Source: Flavobacteriaceae bacterium (GTDB lineage: Bacteria > Bacteroidota > Bacteroidia > Flavobacteriales > Flavobacteriaceae). From it: DNA of 34,785 nt. Under the pieces are notes generated by a model that was not told the origin of the DNA, did no database searches, and saw only the letters and a program-made list of their open reading frames with translations. The translations under genes and the position numbers were made by a program. Below, in pieces: positions 28,450 through 34,785 of this stretch (the stretch's first letter is position 1; each line of letters opens with the position of its first letter). Location: positions 1-34,785 of the forward strand of contig JAQXBT010000062.1 of assembly GCA_029252265.1 (NCBI GenBank), in the 5' to 3' direction.

Positions 28450-29001
28450 TTGGAAGTAAACGACCTCATTCAAAAAGCAAAACAAAATGATCAAATTGCA
28501 TTCAACTCCTTACTACATACGTTTTGGAATGATGTTTATGGATTTTTGATTAAACGCACTCGAAATGAAAATGATGCAGAGGACATTACTATTGAAACGT
28601 TTTCCAAGGCCTTTGAAAAAATAAAGACTTTTGATGAAAAATTCAAATTCAAAACATGGCTCATCACCATTGCTAAAAATACCCATTCTGACAGTTTAAG
28701 AAAACAAAAAACAACGCTCAGCAACCAAACATCTGAAGAAGATGAAAAACGAGTGTATAAAATTCAAGACGAATCCCCCTCACCGGAAGACAAACTCATC
28801 ACAGAACAAAATCTGGCGGCTTTACTTAAAGATATCAAAAAGTTGAAACCGCACTATCAACAAGTGATTAATTTGCGCTATTTTCAAGAGTTGTCTTACG
28901 ACGAAATTTCAAAGGAAATTCAAATCCCTTTAAATAATGTAAAAATCAAACTCTTAAGAGCCAAAAAGCTTTTAGCTGAAATTATTTTAACAAAAAAATG
29001 A
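28450..29001 (+). CDS. ECF-type RNA polymerase sigma factor (TTG start)
   Basis: Region 2 DAEDITIETFSKAFEKIKTFDEKFKFKTWLITIAKN and region 4 LRYFQELSYDEISKEIQIPLNNVKIKLLRAKKLL. Confidence 0.92.
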   Translation: MEVNDLIQKAKQNDQIAFNSLLHTFWNDVYGFLIKRTRNENDAEDITIETFSKAFEKIKTFDEKFKFKTWLITIAKNTHSDSLRKQKTTLSNQTSEEDEKRVYKIQDESPSPEDKLITEQNLAALLKDIKKLKPHYQQVINLRYFQELSYDEISKEIQIPLNNVKIKLLRAKKLLAEIILTKK

Positions 29002-30215
29002 AACGTTTTTTTCAAAAACTAGGCCCAGGTCTTTTGTTTGCTGGCGCGGCTATCGGCGTTTCTCATCTAGTACAATCGACGCGGGCAGGTGCCGATTTTG
29101 GCTTTGGTTTGATTTGGGCTTTACTACTCATTCATTTGGTAAAATATCCATTTTTTCAATATGGTCCACGCTATGCAAGTGCTACAGGCGAAAGCTTGCT
29201 AGAAGGCTATCAGAAATTAGGGGACGGAGTTTTGGCTTTATACGGACTAATAACATTCTTAACTATGTTTACTATTCAAGCTGCGGTGACCATCGTAACA
29301 GCAGGGATAGCGACTTCACTGTTTGGAGATTTTATTAGCGTAAAAATCTGGACCATTGTAATTCTAAGCCTTTGTTTTATCGTCTTAAATATTGGAAAAT
29401 ACCGATTTTTAGATGTGATGATGAAAATTATAATTATCACTTTAACTTTTACCACTTTGGTGGCAACAGTAATGGCATTGAATACTTCAAACGACCCACT
29501 CACATTTACACAGATTCTTCCTAAAGGAAGTCTCGAAATTACATTTTTAATTGCATTTATGGGTTGGATGCCAGCACCCTTGGATGTCTCGGTGTGGCAC
29601 TCCTTATGGACCACCGAAAAGCAAAAAATAAGTGTCGAAAAAAGAAATCCGAAAACAGCTTTACTAGATTTTAACATCGGCTACTTAGGAACCATTATTT
29701 TAGGGGTTAGTTTTGTAGCATTAGGCGCTTTAATCATGTATCCGACGGGCAATAGCTTTAGTAATAGCGCCGGAACATTTTCTGTACAACTTATTGAAAT
29801 GTATACCCAAAGCTTGGGACAATGGGCTTATGTAATTATTGGAAGTGCGGCGTTGACGACCATGTTTAGCACCACCCTAACAACTCTAGATGCGTCTCCG
29901 CGTTCAATGCATAAAACGACTGAGTTATTATTTAAAAAAACTTTCAAAAAAGGCTATTTAATTTGGAGTCTCGTTCTAATTTCAGGAACACTTAGTATTT
30001 ATTTTTTCTTCCTTTCAGATATGGGAACCCTCATTAAAACTGCCACGGTACTGTCATTTTTAACAGCACCCTTTTATGCACTGGTAAACTATATTTTAAT
30101 TTCAAGCAAACACACACCAATGGCGTGGCAACCCTCTAAATTGATGCATTTTGTGAGCTGTTTTGGCATTGTGTTTTTAATTGGTTTTAGCGTGTGGTAT
30201 CTTACTATTTTATGA
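28998..30215 (+). CDS. Nramp-family-related metal ion transporter with non-canonical metal-site motifs
   Basis: KLGPGLLFAGAAIGVSHLVQSTRAGADFGFGLIWALLLIHLVKYPFFQYGPRYASATGESLLEGY...; multi-TM; ATGA overlap with the sigma factor gene. Confidence 0.85.
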   Translation: MKRFFQKLGPGLLFAGAAIGVSHLVQSTRAGADFGFGLIWALLLIHLVKYPFFQYGPRYASATGESLLEGYQKLGDGVLALYGLITFLTMFTIQAAVTIVTAGIATSLFGDFISVKIWTIVILSLCFIVLNIGKYRFLDVMMKIIIITLTFTTLVATVMALNTSNDPLTFTQILPKGSLEITFLIAFMGWMPAPLDVSVWHSLWTTEKQKISVEKRNPKTALLDFNIGYLGTIILGVSFVALGALIMYPTGNSFSNSAGTFSVQLIEMYTQSLGQWAYVIIGSAALTTMFSTTLTTLDASPRSMHKTTELLFKKTFKKGYLIWSLVLISGTLSIYFFFLSDMGTLIKTATVLSFLTAPFYALVNYILISSKHTPMAWQPSKLMHFVSCFGIVFLIGFSVWYLTIL

Positions 30216-30236
30216 TTATTTTATAAGAATACTTTG

Positions 30237-30244
30237 TATCTTTG
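30237..30244 (+). promoter_or_regulatory. -7 element (TATCTTTG) upstream of lipA
   Basis: Matches TAnnTTTG, 19 nt upstream of ATG. Confidence 0.5.
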
Positions 30245-30262
30245 TAACTTCAAAATGAACGC

Positions 30263-31138
30263 ATGGCTGTAGAAACCCTTTCAGACCCAATTGTACGTCA
30301 ACCTAAACCAAAATGGCTTCGTGTCAAACTGCCAACTGGCAAAAAATACACCGAACTCAGAGGGCTTGTTGATAAATATAACCTTAATACTATCTGTGCT
30401 TCAGGAAGCTGCCCTAATATGGGTGAATGCTGGGGTGAAGGCACGGCTACATTTATGATTTTAGGTAATATTTGTACTCGATCTTGTGGGTTTTGCGGAG
30501 TTAAAACCGGACGTCCAGAAACAGTGGATTGGGATGAGCCCGAAAAAGTGGCACGTTCTATAAAAATCATGAACATTAAACACGCCGTTCTAACGAGTGT
30601 CGATAGAGATGACCTAAAAGATATGGGGAGTATTATGTGGGCTGAAACCGTCAAAGCGGTGAGGCGCATGAATCCAAACATAACCATGGAGACATTAATT
30701 CCCGATTTTCAAGGGATAGAAAAACATATTGATAGGATTGTTAACTTGGCACCAGAAGTTGTTTCTCATAACATGGAAACCGTCAGACGCTTGACGCGTG
30801 AAGTTCGCATTCAAGCAAAATATGATAAAAGCTTAGGCGTTTTAAAATACCTAAAAGACCAAGGACAACGCCGTACCAAAACTGGACTCATGTTAGGACT
30901 CGGCGAAACCCGCGATGAAGTCATTGAAACGCTTCACGATATAAGAAATGCCAATGTAGATGTGGTGACCATCGGTCAGTACCTGCAACCGAGTAAAAAA
31001 CATTTACCCGTAAAGCAATTCATCACACCCGATCAATTCAAAGAATACGAAACGATTGGTTTAGAACTTGGCTTTCGCCATGTAGAAAGTAGTGCCTTAG
31101 TAAGATCTTCTTATAAAGCTCAAAAACACATCAACTAA
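30263..31138 (+). CDS. lipA: Lipoyl synthase (radical SAM)
   Basis: CASGSCPNMGECWGEGTATFMILGNICTRSCGFCGVKTGRP: both FeS-cluster motifs. Confidence 0.97.
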   Translation: MAVETLSDPIVRQPKPKWLRVKLPTGKKYTELRGLVDKYNLNTICASGSCPNMGECWGEGTATFMILGNICTRSCGFCGVKTGRPETVDWDEPEKVARSIKIMNIKHAVLTSVDRDDLKDMGSIMWAETVKAVRRMNPNITMETLIPDFQGIEKHIDRIVNLAPEVVSHNMETVRRLTREVRIQAKYDKSLGVLKYLKDQGQRRTKTGLMLGLGETRDEVIETLHDIRNANVDVVTIGQYLQPSKKHLPVKQFITPDQFKEYETIGLELGFRHVESSALVRSSYKAQKHIN

Positions 31139-31140
31139 CC

Positions 31141-32133
31141 ATGGTACGGGTTGCTATCAATGGATTTGGACGTATTGGCCGGCGCGTATTTCGACTTTTA
31201 TTAGACCATCCAACGATTCAAGTGGTTGCTATAAATGATCTCGCAGACGCCAAAACCTTGGCGCATCTACTTAAATACGATAGCATTCACGGCCGTTTAA
31301 AGCGAACTGTTTCTAACAATGGTACGCAGCTTATTTTTGATGGCACCGCGATTCCATTATTAAACAAAAACCATCCTAGAGATGTCAATTGGATTCCTTA
31401 TGATGTGGATATCGTCATTGAAGCTACTGGGAAATTTAAAACCAAAAACGACTTAATTCACCATATTAATAACGGTGCCTCTAAAGTTATTTTGAGCGTC
31501 CCACCAGCGGATGACAGTCTCAAAACTATCGTTTTAGGGGTGAATGACGACTTGTTAGATGAAACTGATTTAATCATTTCGAACGCCTCCTGTACCACCA
31601 ACAATGCGGCGCCAATGCTTTCTATTATCAATGCCCTTTGTGGCATCAATCAGGCGTATATTACAACGGTACATTCCTATACAACCGATCAAAGTTTACA
31701 TGACCAACCGCATAAAGATTTAAGACGTGCCCGTGCAGCGGGTCAGTCCATTGTTCCCACAACAACGGGGGCGGCAAAAGCATTAACTAAGATTTTTCCA
31801 GAGTTGGCGGACTGTATTGGCGGTTGTGGAATTCGCGTACCGGTCATTAATGGATCATTAACCGACATTACGTTCAATGTAAAAAAAGAAACTTCTGTTG
31901 AGGCCATTAATCAAGCGTTTAAAGCGGCTTCTAAGACATCGCTTAAAGGCATTGTCGAATATACTGAAGACCCTATTGTATCCATTGATATTGTCGGTAA
32001 TACGCATTCCTGTATTTTTGATGCCGAAATGACTTCCGTGATTGGAACGATGGTGAAAATTATTGGATGGTACGATAATGAAACTGGTTACTCCAGTCGT
32101 ATTGTCGATTTGATATATAGGATGAAGGATTAA
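31141..32133 (+). CDS. gap: Type I glyceraldehyde-3-phosphate dehydrogenase
   Basis: VAINGFGRIGRRVFR, SNASCTTNNAAP, TTVHSYTTDQ, RRARAAGQSIVPTTTGAAKA, WYDNETGYSSR. Confidence 0.95.
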   Translation: MVRVAINGFGRIGRRVFRLLLDHPTIQVVAINDLADAKTLAHLLKYDSIHGRLKRTVSNNGTQLIFDGTAIPLLNKNHPRDVNWIPYDVDIVIEATGKFKTKNDLIHHINNGASKVILSVPPADDSLKTIVLGVNDDLLDETDLIISNASCTTNNAAPMLSIINALCGINQAYITTVHSYTTDQSLHDQPHKDLRRARAAGQSIVPTTTGAAKALTKIFPELADCIGGCGIRVPVINGSLTDITFNVKKETSVEAINQAFKAASKTSLKGIVEYTEDPIVSIDIVGNTHSCIFDAEMTSVIGTMVKIIGWYDNETGYSSRIVDLIYRMKD

Positions 32134-32135
32134 CT

Positions 32136-32573
32136 TTAATTTTTCATCTGCATTAAATACAAATCAAAGTTTTTCGCCCAATAATTTTTTTCTATTTTTT
32201 CTAACTCAAATCCCATTTTTCCATAAAATTGAAAGGCATGCTGACTCGTTCTGACTCTAATGATTTCAATCTTTAGATTTTGATTTATATGATTAATTCT
32301 GAACTGTAATAATTCTTTCCCGATGCCTCTTCCTTGGCATTTAGGATCTATAACATCCCAAGAAATAAAGGCCAACTTTTCTTCAAAAGAATAATTGACC
32401 CCTCCTACTCCAATAATTTGAGAGTGCTCTTCATAGACAAAATAATCTTCTCGTTCATGATCCAAATACTTTATGAAATCGCTTTCTTCTGAAGCATCAA
32501 AATAGTTAGGCGTATTTAGACGAAATAATTCGAGGACTCTTGATTTATCTATTGTGGTGTACTTTCTGATCAT
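32136..32573 (-). CDS. GNAT family N-acetyltransferase
   Basis: SWDVIDPKCQGRGIGKELLQFRI; HAFQFYGKMGFE. Confidence 0.9.
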   Translation of the reverse strand: MIRKYTTIDKSRVLELFRLNTPNYFDASEESDFIKYLDHEREDYFVYEEHSQIIGVGGVNYSFEEKLAFISWDVIDPKCQGRGIGKELLQFRINHINQNLKIEIIRVRTSQHAFQFYGKMGFELEKIEKNYWAKNFDLYLMQMKN

Positions 32574-32587
32574 TTTGTTTGAGTATC

Positions 32588-33592
32588 CTAAAAACTTCTA
32601 ACATAAGTCACCACCAAATCCTCAAAATCCGACGCTTTATCAATTTTAAGTTGAATCGGTAAGTAAAATATAGAATCATTGGTATCCATACTTAACCTTG
32701 AAAAATCCTTTTCGGTAGTGACTACAAGTGGTTTTGAATGTATAAGCTCCACTTCAGACTTAGAAAATTCATGGTGATCCTTGTAGTTTAAATGCTCAAA
32801 GTCAAGACCCATTGTAGTCAAATAGGACACTAGTGGAGCTGGGTTTGCAATCCCAGTCACCAATGTAAAATGAGTCCCTTTCAAATCCATTAGCTCTCGA
32901 TTTGAATTTGAAGAGATAATCGCATCACCGTACTCAATACTACTAAAAAATACCAATTGAGTGGATTTTAGTTTCAGGCGTTTGGTGATCTCCGTTTTTA
33001 GCTCATTACTCAGATCAATTGAACATTTGGTCACCACAATGACGTCTGCTCGTTTAGCACCTGATTTAGGTTCTCTCAAATTACCAGTAGGCAGTACAAA
33101 ATCATCACAATACAATTGATCGAACGCGGTTAGCAGAATATTAAGACCTGCCGTGACTTTCCGATGCTGAAAAGCATCATCGAGTAAAACAACGTCTAAA
33201 GACGATTGTTGTTCTTTCAAAAGTTTCAAACCATGTTGGCGATCGGCATCTACCGAAACCGTAATATTTTTAAATTTATTATAGATTTGGAATGGCTCAT
33301 CACCAATATCTTTTGAAGTGGATTGAGGGCCTGCAATCAAAAACCCTTTAGAATTTCGTCCGTATCCGCGACTCAGAGTTGCAAGTTGAAACTTGGGTGT
33401 TAAGACTGATATTAAATACTCAATCATTGGCGTTTTTCCTGTCCCACCCGTCGATAAATTACCGACACATATCAATGGAGACTCATAGGATTTGGATGAG
33501 AAAACCGACCAATCATAGAATTTATTTCTAAAAAATACCGCCACATAATAGAGGGGTACAAAGGGATATAATATTTTTCTAAAAAGCTTCAC
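32588..33592 (-). CDS. lpxK: Tetraacyldisaccharide 4'-kinase; proposed GTG start at 33592
   Basis: VGNLSTGGTGKTPMIEYLI (Walker A), LSRGYGR, DDAFQHR; conserved region begins VKLFRKILYPFVPLYY, ORF track start 33664 overlaps the divergent gene. Confidence 0.92.
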   Translation of the reverse strand: MKLFRKILYPFVPLYYVAVFFRNKFYDWSVFSSKSYESPLICVGNLSTGGTGKTPMIEYLISVLTPKFQLATLSRGYGRNSKGFLIAGPQSTSKDIGDEPFQIYNKFKNITVSVDADRQHGLKLLKEQQSSLDVVLLDDAFQHRKVTAGLNILLTAFDQLYCDDFVLPTGNLREPKSGAKRADVIVVTKCSIDLSNELKTEITKRLKLKSTQLVFFSSIEYGDAIISSNSNRELMDLKGTHFTLVTGIANPAPLVSYLTTMGLDFEHLNYKDHHEFSKSEVELIHSKPLVVTTEKDFSRLSMDTNDSIFYLPIQLKIDKASDFEDLVVTYVRSF

Positions 33593-33613
33593 CGCAACGA
33601 AAGTAATTATTTT

Positions 33614-33621
33614 ATCTTTGA
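33614..33621 (+). promoter_or_regulatory. -7 element (TATCTTTG) upstream of the Nif3-like gene
   Basis: Matches TAnnTTTG, 17 nt upstream of ATG 33638. Confidence 0.5.
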
Positions 33622-33637
33622 AGTTAAACAAAAACTT

Positions 33638-34732
33638 ATGATAGTTCAGGATGTGATCACGCATTTAGAGGCCTTAGCACCGCTTACCTATGCAGAAGAG
33701 TTTGACAATGTAGGACTTTTAGTCGGCGATAAAACGACCAAATTAACAGGGGTTTTGATCACTCTAGACACACTTGAAGCGGTCGTGGATGAAGCCATTG
33801 AAACCAATTGCAATTTGATTGTGAGTTTTCATCCGATCATTTTTAAAGGGCTCAAAAAAATTACTGGAAAGTCTTATGTTGAGCGTGTTTTGATAAAAGC
33901 GATCGAACATAAAATCGCGATTTATGCCATCCACACAGCTCTTGATAATGTTTTTGAAGGTTCTAACGCAGGTCTTTGTGAAATTTTAGGACTTCACCAC
34001 AAAGCGATTTTAATACCGCAAGCCGGCACCATCAAACAATTAACCACTTATGTGCCAGAAAACGATGCGAAAACAGTAAGAACCGCTTTATTTGAAAGTG
34101 GTGCAGGAAGTCTTGGTAATTATGACCACTGTAGTTTTAATAGTTCTGGAACTGGAACGTATAAAGGAAATGAGAATTCGAACCCTGTCATCGGGGAAAA
34201 AAACATATTACAAAATGTTACCGAAACAAAAATTACGATCAGTTTTGAAAAACATTTGGAAAAAATTATTTTGAAAGCACTCTTGAACAGCCACCCTTAT
34301 GAAGAGGTTGCTTATGAAATTATCTCCCTTGAAAATAAAAATCAACATATTGGTATGGGAATGATTGGGCAGTTAGAACAACCGATGAATGAAGTTTTGT
34401 TCTTAGAATTTGTAAAAACCCGTCTAAATTGTTCCGTGATACGCCATTCGAAATTATTAGACAGCCCAATTCAAAAAGTGGCGGTTTTAGGAGGGTCGGG
34501 AAGCTTTGCCATAGAAGCCGCTAAAGCTGCTGGTGCTGATGCGTTTATCTCCTCAGATTTAAAATATCATGATTTTTTCAGAGCAGAAAATGACCTATTA
34601 TTGGCCGATATAGGCCACTATGAAAGCGAAGCGCACATAAAAAATATTTTAGTTGCTTATCTTAAGAAAAAAATTACTAATTTTGCATTCCTTTTATCAA
34701 ATACAAATACAAATCCTGTAAAGTACAAATAA
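33638..34732 (+). CDS. Nif3-like dinuclear metal centre protein (YbgI/NIF3 family)
   Basis: LAPLTYAEEFDNVGLLVGD, SFHPIIFKGLKKI, IYAIHTALDNVFEGSNAGL, SSDLKYHDFF, DIGHYESE. Confidence 0.93.
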   Translation: MIVQDVITHLEALAPLTYAEEFDNVGLLVGDKTTKLTGVLITLDTLEAVVDEAIETNCNLIVSFHPIIFKGLKKITGKSYVERVLIKAIEHKIAIYAIHTALDNVFEGSNAGLCEILGLHHKAILIPQAGTIKQLTTYVPENDAKTVRTALFESGAGSLGNYDHCSFNSSGTGTYKGNENSNPVIGEKNILQNVTETKITISFEKHLEKIILKALLNSHPYEEVAYEIISLENKNQHIGMGMIGQLEQPMNEVLFLEFVKTRLNCSVIRHSKLLDSPIQKVAVLGGSGSFAIEAAKAAGADAFISSDLKYHDFFRAENDLLLADIGHYESEAHIKNILVAYLKKKITNFAFLLSNTNTNPVKYK

Positions 34733-34734
34733 GC

Positions 34735-34785
34735 ATGGCTAAAAAGAAAGAACTAAGCGTAGAGGATCGATTAAGAGCTCTTTAT
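34735..34785 (+). CDS. N-terminus of a downstream protein, truncated by window edge (possible zinc-ribbon/DUF164 family)
   Basis: MAKKKELSVEDRLRALY, 2 nt after the Nif3-like stop codon; family guessed from N-terminus and position only. Confidence 0.45.
   Translation, partial: MAKKKELSVEDRLRALY

Noticed and set aside
1-34785. CRISPR arrays, tRNA/rRNA genes, transposases, integrases, retrons or toxin-antitoxin pairs
   Set aside because: Looked for repeats, RNA-like folds and diagnostic protein motifs; none seen by eye. A tRNAscan/Infernal/defence-system search would be needed to exclude them fully.

Overview
AT-rich chromosomal window from a Bacteroidota genome, most likely Flavobacteriaceae (several TTTG-N19-TAnnTTTG promoters, 'VGIGTTTPDASAALDI...GFLMPRLT' surface protein). 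Most of it (about 5.7-34.8 kb) is compact, mainly housekeeping sequence: rhlE/VF530, yaaA, an RluA-family synthase, a PASTA protein, ddl, coaD, a SulP transporter, a Nudix protein, pyrE/SRPBCC, birA, rsfS-ftsH-LUD-cdsA-psd-ACBP, valS, DUF1573, a retropepsin-like PDZ protein, an aminotransferase with murB, an aquaporin, a small C4 membrane protein with an ECF sigma and an Nramp-related transporter, lipA-gap, GNAT, lpxK and Nif3. I saw no rRNA, tRNA, CRISPR array, transposase or prophage. The first ~5.7 kb looks more like accessory sequence: ssb directly followed by a sulfatase C-terminal remnant, a nitronate monooxygenase, a LacI-family regulator with a promoter and possible operator, and a modular secreted protein gene broken by two small indels, one of them an exact 5-bp tandem duplication. 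I did not find a clear new defence or mobile system. The best leads are: the broken repeat-module surface gene; an Nramp-family protein lacking the usual DPGN and MPH metal-site motifs, overlapping an ECF sigma gene and preceded by a C4 mini membrane protein; a bacterial ACBP gene after cdsA-psd; convergent gene pairs meeting at shared-stop palindromes (TAAGCTTA twice); and repeat/palindrome arrays upstream of ssb and of the LacI gene.
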